A stretch of DNA of 64,000 nucleotides from Gnetum montanum (GCA_015680685.1 MNCI01010817.1:9636-73635), one strand, 5' to 3'; numbered from the stretch's first letter, positions 1-11,346 are shown. The notes: generated by a model not told the origin, from the sequence alone. A program made the numbers and translations.

Positions 1-816
1 AAAAAAATAGGAAATTTTCAAGAACTCACAGTACTTGGCAAAGTTGGCTGAATCTCTTTAAAGTAAGTCATTTGTAGTTTACACGCAACGCAATCGTTAC
101 ATTTCTCACAACTGCACGCTGCAACAGCACACATACATACTCACATTAACTACTGAGTTTATTTGGAGGTATCTGGGCCTTGGTGTTGCCAGAGACCAGC
201 AGGCACCTAAATCCTGTTCGAGGACACTCGTTGGCGGTTGCGTCCCAAACGGTCGCCAATATATGTTGTTATTTTTTTTGTTTCTACCTTATTTTTTAAT
301 TTCTATTTTCATTTTGAAATCTGCATTTTCTGTCATCATTTTTTTATCATTTTGGCCATTACACCGCCATGGTTGCTGATTCAGCCGTGATAGTGTATAG
401 ATGCTACGCTATAATTGCATGCAATATTGTTGAGACTGTCATTGCTGTAGCTACCTTGCCACAGAGGTTTAGGTGATTCTAGAAACTTAGCATGCAAATA
501 GCGTAGCATACGATTGTTAGGGGGGTTTGGCCATGTGTGTGATTTGAGAACATAACATGTGTCTATTACAGCGTAGTATAAATTGTTTTGTCAGGAAGAA
601 AATTTGTTGAAATGGCTATAGCGTATTAAATTGTTTCTTATTTAAAAATATGTATTTAATTTTTTGTTGCTCTTCTATGCTATTGCCTTCGTGGTTCTGC
701 TACGCTACATGCATGGAAAGATTTTTGCTACATTGTCTACTAATGGCTAATCCTGCTACACTACAAGTGAACTTCACTCGAACATGATGTTAACATTTGC
801 CATTGTGTTGTGCAAG
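1..816 (+). other. TE2 interior upstream of the NIF-domain exon; probably intron 1 of the aNIF gene
   Basis: No coding sequence is supported here. The stretch corresponds in position to the first intron of the opposite-strand gene in TE4 and TE6. It is T-rich and contains scattered GCTA/TAGC pentamer motifs between about 385 and 775. The first exon was not recognised and may lie off the left edge. Confidence 0.4.
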
Positions 817-1785
817 GTAATGCTAAGGTTGATTTTGATTATCCTAGAAATTGTGGGGGTCCTATGTTGCCTAAGTGATCCAGTGGCCAACGTTCCTTTG
901 CCCCACACATGTGTGGGGTAGTAGGTTGTCTAGTTCTGGGAAGGTGCATGGGACTTCCTGTAATTTCTCCTCCAGCACTTCAGTGTGATCATTTGGTCAC
1001 ACTTATCAAAGGAGCTAGCAACTGTAATTACAAAAACCCTATTACCTGAGGAAAACTGGGGTATTTTGAGATTTTTGACCGATGGGGCAATCAAGAGTGG
1101 GTAGGCTGAGGGATCTAGTCAGCGCTCAAAAAGCTTGAGGCATTTGACTTGGATCTGGGACATGCTCGAATATAATTACTACCACATGTACAATACATTA
1201 TTCATTGCTTGTCACATGGGAACTTGTTTTCAGAATCCATCAGGAACCGTTTATTGTGCCGATAGGTGAGTTCTGTAAACATATTCTGCTATGCTATGTG
1301 ATGCATGTTATGCTAGGCAAAAAGGTTAATAGTGTATTTTTTGTTACTAGATTTTTCATCAACAAGAGTGGGCTTCACGATGATACCGATGCCTTGGCCT
1401 TGGCACAGATGGCATTGTGGGAGTTTTCCTCCACTGAGAATATGCACATAGGCATGATAGGAAAATGCAAGGGTGAGTACAAAACCTATCCAACTTGGTA
1501 CTCCCAATTCTACAATAGGTGCAAGGAGCTCAATTTGTTGGATGGGGGTTGGGCACCCTTCAGGCGAATCACCGTTAAAGACATGTCGGTGGATCTTCCA
1601 CCATTCTCGTCATTGTTTAAGCTTGGTAAACTAAACTATGAATTTTTTGCATGTTCAAGTAACGTTCCTATGTTTTTGCTAATTTTTCTTGTGTTTTTTC
1701 TAAGTTTTTTGGTTTTTTCCTTTTCTAAATTGCTACAATAATGAAAAAATCCTAGGAGGTGATGGTGATCACCTCTGGGCATAAT
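817..1785 (+). pseudogene. TE2 aNIF gene, 5' part: FCP1/NIF-like domain exon and following exon, broken by TE3
   Basis: The gene runs opposite to its host element. The exon at about 817-1,265 reads LRLILIILEIVGVLCC, then FLLQHFSVIIWSHLS, then MYNTLFIA. These match the order of blocks in FCP1/NIF-type HAD phosphatases: the DxDGTL strand, the RPGLxEFLxxLxxxFxVxxWS block and the NTLLIDD block. The DxDxT motif is degraded (LEIVG). An intron of 85 bp (GTGAGT at 1,266, TAG at 1,350) is in phase 2 and leads to an exon at 1,351-1,625 that ends in phase 1 at GTAAAC. TE6 and TE4 carry the same structure. Several in-frame stops (TAG, TAA) are present. The next exon is cut at 1,785 by the TE3 insertion and resumes at 24,277. 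The domain name rests on motif recognition, not a search. Confidence 0.7.
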
Positions 1786-1790
1786 AAGGC
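1786..1790. repeat. Target-site duplication AAGGC, left of TE3
   Basis: AAGGC stands directly before the left LTR terminus of TE3 and again directly after its right terminus at 24,277-24,281. With one copy removed, the flanks join into open reading frame (SGHNK then ANIYSKYG). Confidence 0.9.
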
Positions 1791-3498
1791 TATTGCGATT
1801 GAAAACATTGACGATTGGAAAACACTGAGAGGTCATCAGTTGTGAAAATCTTAACCCTAGATTTGCATGAGGATCGTGTTAGATAAAATTAAAATGGGGT
1901 GCCCTAAATGATCTGGTCGATCATACAGGAACTTAATCGGTGTTACTATAACCTTTTGCAAACGTATGATTTGAAAGCAAGACGTATAGCATAAAATAAT
2001 AATTTTTAAACGTAGAAGGGTGAAAAATGATGTAAAATGTGATGACAAGTAGGAAAGAAAAGTAAAATGTAGTTAGGAAAATGCACTGCTTCAAGATTAT
2101 GACTTCACTATGTTAAGGTGGATACAATCGGTTGCGTGATGCTGGGAAGCGAAGAGATCCCAAAGGTAACCAAGACGTTCAAAGTAAGATAGTTGTATGC
2201 TTGAACACAGACTTAGATATTAACGATGAACAATGCTACAAAGATAGTAGGAAAGGAAAAAATAGAATGCCAAAAGGGAGTGCTAACTCTCTACAATGCC
2301 AAACAAAATGTTTACAGTGCTCAAGATTGTTAGTTTGCCAACTTGCGAAAATGCTAACTTGCCAACCTGCAAATTTGTTAACCAACTTTTTTTTTTGCTT
2401 GCTAGCCAACCAACCCTTTGAGCATTACTCATCAGGGTATTTATAAGACCAAGAGCATGTGAAAGATGTAGTTTGGATGCCACATGTCTTGGGGCCATGT
2501 TGACATGTCTATGCTACATGGACATGCAGGGCTAATTGATGAGCCTGCCATGCTGTAATTATGCTATCAGAACTTGGAGATGTGTGCCAATGACACAAAC
2601 ATGTGAAGTGCATTGATGTAGCATAGTTGCCTACTACGTTGTGCTATGCTTTGTAGCATAGCATCATGCTGCACTATGCAATGCTTTAGAGCATAGCATG
2701 TGGGTGTAGTGTAGCATCTTCCTACGCTATGCAGCATAGCATAGCGTAGCCACCAGTTTGAGGCAGAAACTTGCATCGAGACCTATTGCATGTGTTGGAA
2801 GCCTTTGAAGCGCTCCAACTGATTTTTCATATTTTCTATGTTGTGCTATGCTACGTAGAGTAGCATAGCGTAGTAGCTGGCTTTAATCACGGAAATGCCG
2901 ACAATCTGCAACCTTTACTTTTTGCAATGTGAAACTTGTGAACTTGTTGATCCAACACTTTGAGATTCCTTTTGTCACTCCCACAGAGTTACTACGCCAT
3001 GCTATGCTATGTAGCATAACATCACGTAATAGTCAACATGGCCTAATTTTCACTAAATTTTCTACTTTCTGGTGGAAGGAGCCATTGCTGAAGGACTTGG
3101 AGTCGGGTGAGGGAACTAACTATCTATTTTTTGGTACGTTGTGCTACACTACATAGTGTAGCATAGCATAGCACTTCATTCTACAACCATTTTCTAAAGC
3201 CTGCTACACTATATAGCATAGCAAAATTCTTGACTAGAAAACTTATCGAACTAATTTGCACATCCTGAGCATCGCCGACAATTTCACGCATAGTTTCTAA
3301 GTAGGCTATCGGCTTGATGAACTACTCAAGTGGGTAGGCTAGAGGATTAGTTGAGCTTGTCAACACTGGGAGTAGAAAACTTGCCAGAATGGATAGTCTG
3401 AACACCAGAGCACTGATCTCCTGATGAACTACCATAACATTGCCTAAATTGCAAAGACCCAATGAAGTAAGAATGCCTTGGAAATTTAGGGTTTTTCA
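1791..3498 (-). repeat. 3' LTR of TE3
   Basis: The 1,708 bp align along their length with 22,497-24,276, with many substitutions and small indels. The minus-strand start TGAAAAACCC at 3,498 follows a polypurine tract, which identifies it as the 3' LTR. It contains several palindromic arrays of the pentamer TAGCR (for example 2,620-2,752, 2,845-2,872 and 3,135-3,170). It also has a short low-complexity run of TTGCCAACTTGC type at 2,330-2,390. Confidence 0.85.
2620..2752. repeat. Palindromic TAGCR / YGCTA pentamer array in TE3 3' LTR
   Basis: Runs of the 5-mer TAGC(A/G) face runs of its complement (C/T)GCTA, as in CTACGCTATGCAGCATAGC followed by ATAGCGTAGC. Each can fold on itself. The same arrays recur in the other TE3 LTR, in the TE2 LTR, in the TE5 LTR and in introns of the aNIF gene. 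Confidence 0.8.
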
Positions 3499-3552
3499 TT
3501 GGTCTCTCTTTGTTGACGTCTGGAGGATGGACCCAAGAGACACTAACAAAGA
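3499..3552 (-). promoter_or_regulatory. Polypurine tract and overlapping stem-loop, TE3 3' end
   Basis: On the minus strand AACAAAGAGAGACCAA abuts the LTR start TGAAA. This is the usual place of the plus-strand primer of reverse transcription. The tract begins inside one arm of an inverted repeat: 3,507-3,521 pairs with 3,538-3,552 (15 nt, 12 matches). TE1, TE4 and TE6 have the same arrangement. Confidence 0.75.
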
Positions 3553-4462
3553 ATACAAAAGACCACAGAAGATAAAATGCCAACATTTCTCTTCAATGAT
3601 CACCAAAATGTCACTTAGCTGTGCTTTGAGAGTGTTGCATTGCTTATGTGAGAAAAGGGAAGGGTTAAGCAGAGATGGAGGAGGTTCAGGAAAAAGGGTA
3701 AAGATGAAACTTGGTAGGGTCCCTCATCAAAGTGCTCGTCAGGGAGTTGTTTGCATGGTTATCTTTTCTTTTTCTAAACCTTGACCTCTTATTGGAATGC
3801 TTAAGGAGAGAGGGTGTGTGAAATAGCTTATGTGCCATTTGTTTTAGTCATGCTCTTTTTTTTTTCTTGCATGTGAGATTTTGCTATCTTATGCTTTTTC
3901 CTTTGCTGTTTTGCCTTTCACATTTGTGAAAAACCTCATGACCTTAGGATAAGTGTTTCTTTTCTAGGATGAGTTGTGTTACATCCACATGGGTCTTTAA
4001 CCTACCTACAGATGTTTTCCATGTGACAAGCTGTGTTACATGCATCATGGGCTTTGTGGTTGAACATATGGGAAGGGTTGAAAGACATCGGGAAAAGCTT
4101 GTGAAAGAGAGAAGAGAGTGTATCGTGAGTGTAAGGAGTGAGACAAGGAAGATAAAGGAGATGAACAAGATGTGCACTTCAAAGTAGCTAAGCTAGTTAA
4201 GATGAACATCTTATAATGATGTAGGGTCTTACTTCCACGGTGAAGCGCATCTCTAGCTAGCATCCCCCTAGTATGCATCCTGCAAACATAATAGAAAGAA
4301 AACTAGAAGAAACAACCACAATGCAAAATGAAGGCAAAGTCCTTACTCACTGCAGATGTTGTTGAAGCTTTGGACATCTTTGCTAGTGTGTGATGTCCAA
4401 AGTAGGAAGGCCAGTAGTGGCTTTGGCAACATTGGCATGGAGAGGATGGCACTAAGGTCAAA
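3553..4462 (-). other. 3' untranslated interior of TE3
   Basis: No gene is seen. The segment shares blocks with TE1 33,680-34,640, for example around 3,775 (AACCTTGACCTCT) and 3,970 (GTTACATCCAC). It is therefore an element 3' region between integrase and PPT. It ends where TE4 LTR sequence begins. Confidence 0.55.
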
Positions 4463-5199
4463 ATATACGTCGGCATGTAGCAATACATGCCAGCGAACAA
4501 CATGCTACATTTTCTTTTCTTTTTTAATGCTTCTCACACTCGGTAACGCAGCCACATGTTACCCGGTCCAAAATTCTCTCACTCACAGCCACTCATGCCC
4601 TCCCAGATCTGAATTCCATTCCCTAGGATCATACAAAAACCCCAATTTTCGACTAAAGAAAAGGAGGGGGAAAAATTTAATCACACATAGAGGCATAGAG
4701 CACAGGACCAGAGAGATTGCACCAAAGCTTATACATTGATTATACAGCTTTTACGCTGAGCCTATAGTCAAAGCGAGTATACTGCCATCCCTTTGTATCC
4801 ATCGGGGCCATTCGCCTACCTTGTCATCTCACAACTGCTTTCAGACCAGTGCACTGTAATCTATACTTGTGTAATAAAATCATTTCCTTTTCGATCAAGA
4901 TCAGGTGCATTTCATCGTTTATTATTTACATTGTCGATTACATTCTTGCACACCTATATTCCGCTCTACATTTGCTACACTATTTAAAGTTTATGTTTTT
5001 TAAAGATAACCCAGTGTACTACACGACTCACGTATGCTTGGGGAAATCCTTATCTGATTCATGCATGGACCACCCAAGGTACTCTACCTTCATCTATTCC
5101 AGCTCGCCCTTGAGCAAAGGTAGAGTCTTCTGTGCTTGTCTATAGATCTAGCGGTTCCTATCCCATTCCAGCCCTGCACTGACGATTTCGTATAGTACA
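4463..5199 (+). repeat. 5' LTR of TE4, 5'-truncated
   Basis: The sequence is closely similar to 13,410-14,144 and ends TACA just before the PBS. The first part of the LTR, present in the 3' copy (12,733-13,409), is absent. Confidence 0.85.
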
Positions 5200-5203
5200 A
5201 AAA

Positions 5204-5221
5204 TTGGTGCTAGAAGGAGGG
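5204..5221 (+). promoter_or_regulatory. TE4 primer-binding site, tRNA-Asn type
   Basis: TGGTGCTAGAAGGAGGG follows the LTR end after a few bases. It is complementary to the 3' end of plant tRNA-Asn (…CCTCCTTCTAGCGCCA) apart from one CpG-type transition. tRNA-Asn priming is characteristic of the Tat lineage. Confidence 0.75.
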
Positions 5222-5488
5222 TCGAACTATTCATTGTTAATCTAATTTCTACAATTAGTTTACGCCCTATCCTACAGCACTTTCAGCATCCACATGCTGC
5301 ACATCAGACCCGCATGCTGTAGACGTTCTCTACATGCTACGCTATTATGCTCACACGCTGTAGATTTTGTCTACATGCTACTTTGAATGCCTGCACGCTG
5401 TAAGCACGATACAGAACCATAATATCAGTATAACCAACGGTGCAGTCGAACAAACAAACTGAGGCGTTAGAAAAATATCATTTCTTAC

Positions 5489-7014
5489 CTTCAACCATTA
5501 GGTTCACATTGCTTGGACCCGAATCAGTGTCACGGGGAAACACCGGTCCCTTGCACGACCAATCCTCATGCAACCATCCTTAATCCTTGCATTGCGCAAG
5601 AGCCCTGGAGTACCGCTTGTGGTAGTGGATGATCTCATCTTTGGTCTGTGCTAACACCGCACCACGAAGGGTGGGGCCTACCATGAAGGTCTCCAAGGTC
5701 ATACAAGCCAACACGAGCCCATCATCACCTGTATACACTCCTTCACTATCGACTTGAGGTTTGCACAAAGATGAATGGTCAAAGCATAACCACTACTAAG
5801 TGACAAAGCAGAAATGGTACGTTGGGTAACCTTACCTTCCTACTCAATACACTATCCTCGGAGTGTTCTAAAAAATGGTGTGTGCACGAGCAGCTATGAA
5901 AAGGGTGTTGTCTATGTGGTACGAGCTATCTAACACCGAGTCCCACACATGTGTCAATGGATGAGTAGATCTAGGCCCTCCAAAGGGACCATCTTTAATA
6001 ATAAGGGGCCCCTCATCAGCATCTACCATGAAGGCCATCACACCATTTGAGGACCCTGGCAATATGGTCTCAAGCACACTTCGTGCTACTTGTTCACTGA
6101 AGTGGGACCACATCACCACATCAAACTTTTCTAACAAGAAAGGAAGAAATTCATGAACACCCATCCTAAACCATACTCCATTTCCCTCAACGACCATGTC
6201 AGGAGTAGGTTCGTTAGTGTCAATAGGTCCAAACCAAGCTAGGACCCCAACTAGTTCGACAACTAGGAAGAAAGGCTTAGGATCCCTACAAATTTCTAGG
6301 AAGCCATGGTAAATTAGCTATCCACAAAAATGAAATGATAAAACAAAGTTCCACATTAGAGGCTAACACCTAAAAAATCAAAATTGTTTACCCCTAGCGT
6401 ACAAACCCTGTACATTGAGGAAAAATTATTTACGCCCAGCATACAAACCCTGTACGCTAAGGAAAAATTGTTTACACCCAGCGTACAGACCCTGTACGCT
6501 GAGGAAATTGTTTACACCCAGCGTATAGACCCTGTATGCTGAGAAAAAATTGTTTACACCCAGCATATAGACCCTGTACGCTAAGGAAACTGTTTATGCC
6601 TAGCCTGCAAATCCTGCACACTGAGGAAACTGTTTACACCCAGTGTGCAGATCTTGCACGCTGAGGAAACTATTTATGCCCAGCATGCAGATCCTGCACA
6701 CAGAGGAAACTGTTTATGCCCAGTGTGTAGATCTTGCACGCTGAGGAACCTATTTATGCCCAGTGTGCAGAACCTACATGCTGGGAACCTATTTATGCCC
6801 AATCACCCTATACGCTGAATCCCATACTTCCAAACAAAAAGCATGGAAGAACTTAAATACACTAATAGAGGATCAAGGTCTACCTGCACGTTGATCTAGC
6901 CCATGATAGAATCTGTGGTCTCAGCAAACACTGAAGCATGGCTGCACTCTCCTCCAAAAAGGTCAGACTAGGATCCTGCCTCCCCTAGCCTTCTACCTCC
7001 TTCCCCTTGCCCAT
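5489..7014 (-). pseudogene. TE4 aNIF gene, exons 1 to 3 (FCP1/NIF-like domain), opposite to the element
   Basis: Exon 1 is 7,014-6,884. It starts MGKGKEVEG, is 131 nt long and ends in phase 2 at GTAGAC. Exon 2 is 6,285-5,836 and is nearly open. It reads PFFLVVELVGVLAW, then GVHEFLPFLLEKFDVVMWS, then DNTLFIAARAHTIF. These are the successive blocks of an FCP1/NIF-type HAD phosphatase. The catalytic DxDxT has become ELVGV. Intron 2 is 90 bp and phase 2. Exon 3, 5,745-5,489, reads YTGDDGLVLACMTLETF and ends in phase 1 at GTAAGA. Intron 1 (6,883-6,286) is filled by a 40-bp minisatellite. Downstream exons and the element gag-PR are deleted, so exon 3 lies near the PBS. FCP1-like enzymes act on the RNA polymerase II C-terminal domain; activity here is unlikely. 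Confidence 0.7.
6386..6800. repeat. About 40-bp minisatellite, ten copies plus a partial
   Basis: Units of the form TTTACACCCAGCGTACAGACC…CTGAGGAAA start near 6,389, 6,430, 6,472, 6,511, 6,553, 6,592, 6,632, 6,671, 6,711 and 6,752. They lie wholly within intron 1 of the TE4 aNIF gene. Each unit holds a short inverted repeat (GCGTACA / TGTACGC). Confidence 0.9.
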
Positions 7015-7790
7015 GCTGGCGTTGCGTACGTTGAAATCTATATGCTAGTCTCACACTACACCCTTTACTTTGGGGTTTGCACCCTACACACTGGGGTTTG
7101 CACCCTCCACACCGGTATTTACACCCTGCACACCGATGTTCTAATCGTGCACCGTACGCCAGCCCTACATGACAAAAAACGAGAGGAACCCTCTCAACAA
7201 TGAAACCACGAGACAAACGTGAGAAAGTAGCTTTACGCTAGGGTTTCAACCCTTATTCTTACGCTTACGCTCGCAGTCACATGACACATCCATGTCTACA
7301 CTGTAGCTACTAAATAAGTTCATGCTCGAATGCTGGAGTTTTACGCTGGAGTTATACGCTAAAGGTTTACGTTGGCGATTTACGCTTACGCTCTACCTGC
7401 AACCATGCTCTTGTTGACTACTCTGTCGGTATGCACTGACCCCTATTTATAGACCCCGCATCCCATACGCCGCCAACGTTGTGCATACATTAATTAATTA
7501 ATTTAGAAATCAATGAAAAAATAAAATATGACTAAGCGTGTGAGACGAAGACATAGATAATAATACGCCAGGAAAAATGCCGCCCGTCTGCGATATTCTC
7601 CTGCACGGCAACCCCAGTGTCCAAATCATCTCGCCAAAATTAGCCCAGTAAAGCCTTATACTACCACAATCAGCCCGATAAGGCCTTAAACTACTGCAAT
7701 CGGCCCGGTAAGGCCTTAAACTGCCATGCATTTGGGTACGACGATAAACTACCATCGCTTACCTATGGTTAGTTTAGATACATAAAACAT
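7015..7790. other. Region between aNIF exon 1 and TE4 pol
   Basis: This would be the upstream region of the opposite-strand gene. It holds short tandem GGGTTTGCACCC-like units (7,065-7,140), many TTACGCT motifs (7,225-7,390) and three units of the linker repeat in the orientation GGCCTTAAACT (7,640-7,735). No coding sequence is supported. The Cys-rich minus-strand reading of 6,968-7,216 is minisatellite translation. Confidence 0.5.
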
Positions 7791-10700
7791 ATGAATTACT
7801 TACGCTCGAAAATAAACAACTACCTTGTTAATACTGCTCATCATTTATTGGTAGGAATAAAAAATAATCATGGACAACAAGCAATTATTCTCACCACTGT
7901 CTATCAGTGGACCGCACAGAACAATCACATGGAAAATCAACATGGAGTCTATATAGATTTAAGCCAAACTATACACGATACTTTAATTGCATCAACTCAA
8001 CACACACTAGATTGTTTCGAAACAATGACCAAAACTCTAGATCTAGAAGTTGACAATATCATAGAAGACCCTCTGATAGAAATCCCCATTACTGTGTTAG
8101 ACGATAAAGTTAAAATCCTGAAAACTAGCACATTATTGAACCTGCAACTCGCCAATGTCATAACACAAGTGCTTAAAGACAATATAAAAGCATTCGCTTG
8201 GTCCTACACTGACATGCCTATGCTAGACCCTCGAGTAGTCTAGCATAACATCATACTCAATCCAAAACTAAGACCGGTGAAATAAAAAGCACATAAGGTC
8301 AAACGAGAAGTAGCATTGGCCGTCTGCAGTGAAATCACCAAACTCTATCAAGCTAGTTTCATTTGGGCTATCAACTACACTGATTGGATATCCAGCATGG
8401 TCATTGTCCTGAAGAAGAACAGAAGCATTCGTCTATGTATTGACTTCCAGGACCTCAACGTTGTGACCATAAAAGATGATTTTCCCCTACCTAGCATCGA
8501 TCAACTAGTTGACTCAACCGCTGGACATGCCTTGTTATCTTTTATGGATGGCCTCTCGGGATATAACCAGATTCGGATCAACCCTGAACATTAGCTTAGG
8601 ACGACCTTCATGAAGCCATGGGGGACATTTTGCTATACAATGATGTCATTCGGTCTCAAGAATGCCAGTGCCACATACCAAAGAGCAATGACATTTATCT
8701 TTAGTGATTATATCTTCAACTTGTTCAATGACTATGTGGATGACATCGTAGTCAAATCAAAGATACTAGAACAACATGTACGAGATCTTGACTCAGTGCT
8801 AAAGCGTTGTCTAAAATATGAGCTCAAACTTAATCCAAAGAAATGTGTCTTTGGAGTCAAAACGGGAAAAATGCTTGGGTTTATAGCCTTAGAAGCAGGA
8901 ATACAAGTGGACCCCGATAAGGTTAAGGCCATAACAAACCTAAAACCACCTAGAAACCTTACTGAACTTTGTGGTCTACAAGGTAGATTATAATTCATTA
9001 GGCATTTCATAGAGAAACTGACAGATAAATTGAGCCCTATGCAGCATTTTTTGCATAAGAATGTCCATTTTGAATGGACTTCACAGTGCCAAGAAGCCTT
9101 TGACAATATTAAAACAGCACTGGCTCAATTACCAACAGTTTACCCTCCACAGAATGATAAAACCTTCTATATCTACCTCGCCACATCGGACTCATTGATC
9201 GCATCTATGCTTTGCCAAAAACGAGACAATGGAACTGAAATCCCGATCTACTATTTAAGCCATGCGTTAGTAGCCCATGAAAAGAAGTACAACGAAGTGG
9301 AGAGATCATGTCTAGCCCTTATATTTTCCCTAAAGAAATGGCAACATTACCTCTTCCATAACCAAGTATACATAATCTACAAAGATAACGTACTCAGTGC
9401 CATCACAGGAAACATTTATGAGTCAAGTAGGATAGCATGGTGGAAAGCTATGATCGCTAAATTTGACCTACATTACATATCATAGTCATCAGTTAAAGGA
9501 TAAGCTATAGCAAACCAAATGACTACATCACCAACACATGATCAAGCAACAATAGAGCCAGAGTTTCTAGATGAAAAAATGAACGCGATAGACACAATCC
9601 CCAATGACTACAAAGCCATTCTGAACTTTGATAGAGCATCCACTTCCTGAGGAGGAAGTGCTACCACCGTTATCACATATCCCTCCAGGGAGATTCAACC
9701 CTTTGCCTACCGCTTCAACTTTCATTATACCAACAATGTAGTAGAGTACGAAGGTCTCCTTAGAGGTCTTATGGCAGCACTAACCTCCAACATCACAGGA
9801 CTTGTAGTTAGAGGTGACTCCCAATTAGTTATAAACCAAGTCACAAACATTTACACATGTAAAGCACAACACTTACAACCTTACTGTGATTTGACTAAGC
9901 ACTTGTTAAAACTATTTGAGAACCTAGATGTGCAACACATCTCTAAAAATGACAATACCATTGCAGATGTACTTGCCACGTTAGCCATAAACATAGCACC
10001 AAACATGTTTCATACATTGCCCAGTTCCATAAGCAGTTGCGACAAGCCCATCACTAACACGCTAGATGAACTCCCCATCGCATCCATTAGCACAGCGCGA
10101 GTCGTAGAGTGGTACAATGACATAAGAATATCTGTTACATGGTGAACTGCCTTGACATCTGACGAGTGCACAGAAAGATGCATTGCGAAAATGCTCTCAA
10201 CATTATGCCTTAATAGGGGATACACTATGCCAAAGGTCCTATGAGGGCATCCTACTGGTATGCGTTAGTAGCACCGATGGTCAAACCATCATTGAACAAG
10301 TACATGAAGGACTCTACGGAGGGCATATAGCAGCCAAAGCAATGGTAACTAAAATAAGACGATTGGGTTATTATTGGCCACACATGGAGTACGATTATTT
10401 CTCCAAAGTCAAAACATGTAGCATCTGTCAAAAATACGGAAATTTAATACATGTTCCACCTAATGAGTTACATATGGCCCAAATCACGTGGCCTTTCCAG
10501 AAATGGGGGTTGGACATCATAGGGCCCATAACTCCCTTGTCTTCTGCCAGACACAGCTTTATCATAACCACGAAAGAATATTTTACAAAATGGGTAGAAG
10601 CTATCCCCCTCAGAAAGACCACATCCAAACACATATGCAGCTTCATTCTGGAAAATATTATAACCCATTTTGTCCTTCCGATGAACATTATCACTGACAA

Positions 10701-11346
10701 CGAACTATAATTCAGCAGTACATAAACTAGAACCTTTTGTGAAAACCTAGGGATCCAACATTCATTCTCATCTCCTTATTACCCTCAAAGTAATGGACAA
10801 GCAGAAGCTACAAACAAGATAATCATCACATTACTCAAAAAGATGCTTACATAGAGCAAACGACAGTGGCATGAGTAGCCGGTTTATCCATTATGGGCCT
10901 ATTGCACTATGCACCAGACTTCCATAGGTAAAACACCGTATAGTCTTGTGTATGGTTCAAAAGCTATTTTACCTTTGGAGTTGCAGGTACCATCTTTGAG
11001 GATCACACTCTCTAGACTCCTCGATGAGAACCAAAATAATGACTTACTCATTATTGACTTGGACTCGGTGGAAGAGGAGCATACATGTGCACTCAACCAG
11101 ATCAAATGGTACCAGAAACAACAATGAAAATGCCATCAACATGACACTCACAAGCGCCCGATCAAGGAAGGTAAGCTTGTGCTTAAGGTGGTGCGTGAAC
11201 ATGCAGATAAGTTTGCATCCAACTAGGAGGGACCATACGTGGTCACAAAAGCATATGACAATGGGGCATTCAAACTTGCTGCCATCGATGAAAATGAACA
11301 CTCTCATCCAATGAACCATATGTACCTCAAACCGTTCTATGTCTAA
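7791..11346 (+). pseudogene. TE4 pol: RT, RNase H, second RNase H, integrase (decayed)
   Basis: RT shows FMDGLSGYNQIRIN near 8,550 and YVDDIVVKSK near 8,735, so the catalytic Asp residues are intact. The first RNase H follows to 9,485. A second, archaeal-type RNase H (VVEYEGLLRGLMAAL, RGDSQLVINQV) covers about 9,600-10,000. Integrase has the HH-CC finger (HEGLYGGH … CSICQ, 10,297-10,437). It also has the D, D, E core residues in WGLDIIGP, ITDNEL and NGQAEATNK, and a GPYVV C-terminal block near 11,230. The paired RNase H domains mark the Tat lineage. In-frame stops lie at 8241, 8283, 8592, 8991, 9483, 9501, 9648, 10143, 10708, 10723, 10852, 10876, 11125 and 11224, with a single frameshift near 10,145-10,183. 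All stops can arise by one transition from Gln, Arg or Trp codons. Confidence 0.9.

Noticed and set aside
2132-2446. Open frame of 104 residues with repeated LANQ/AKML, with a similar one at 22,907-23,140.
   Set aside because: It lies inside the TE3 LTRs and is built from TTGCCAACTTGC-type low-complexity repeats. It has no family features.
6386-6800. Regularly spaced repeats that might suggest a CRISPR array.
   Set aside because: Units are contiguous, diverged and without unique spacers, in a plant retrotransposon intron. It is a minisatellite.
6968-7216. Cys-rich minus-strand frame with GCK repeats that looks like a small secreted peptide.
   Set aside because: It is produced by tandem GGGTTTGCACCC units. 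The real signal at its lower end is aNIF exon 1 in another frame.
7791-11346. A nuclear code in which TAA and TAG mean Gln, as in some green algae and ciliates, would open many frames.
   Set aside because: TGA codons also interrupt the same frames (9648, 10143, 11125, 62568), catalytic residues are lost in several copies, and the tRNA-Asn PBS, Tat pol and CCR4-like sequence all indicate a land plant. C-to-T decay explains all three stops.
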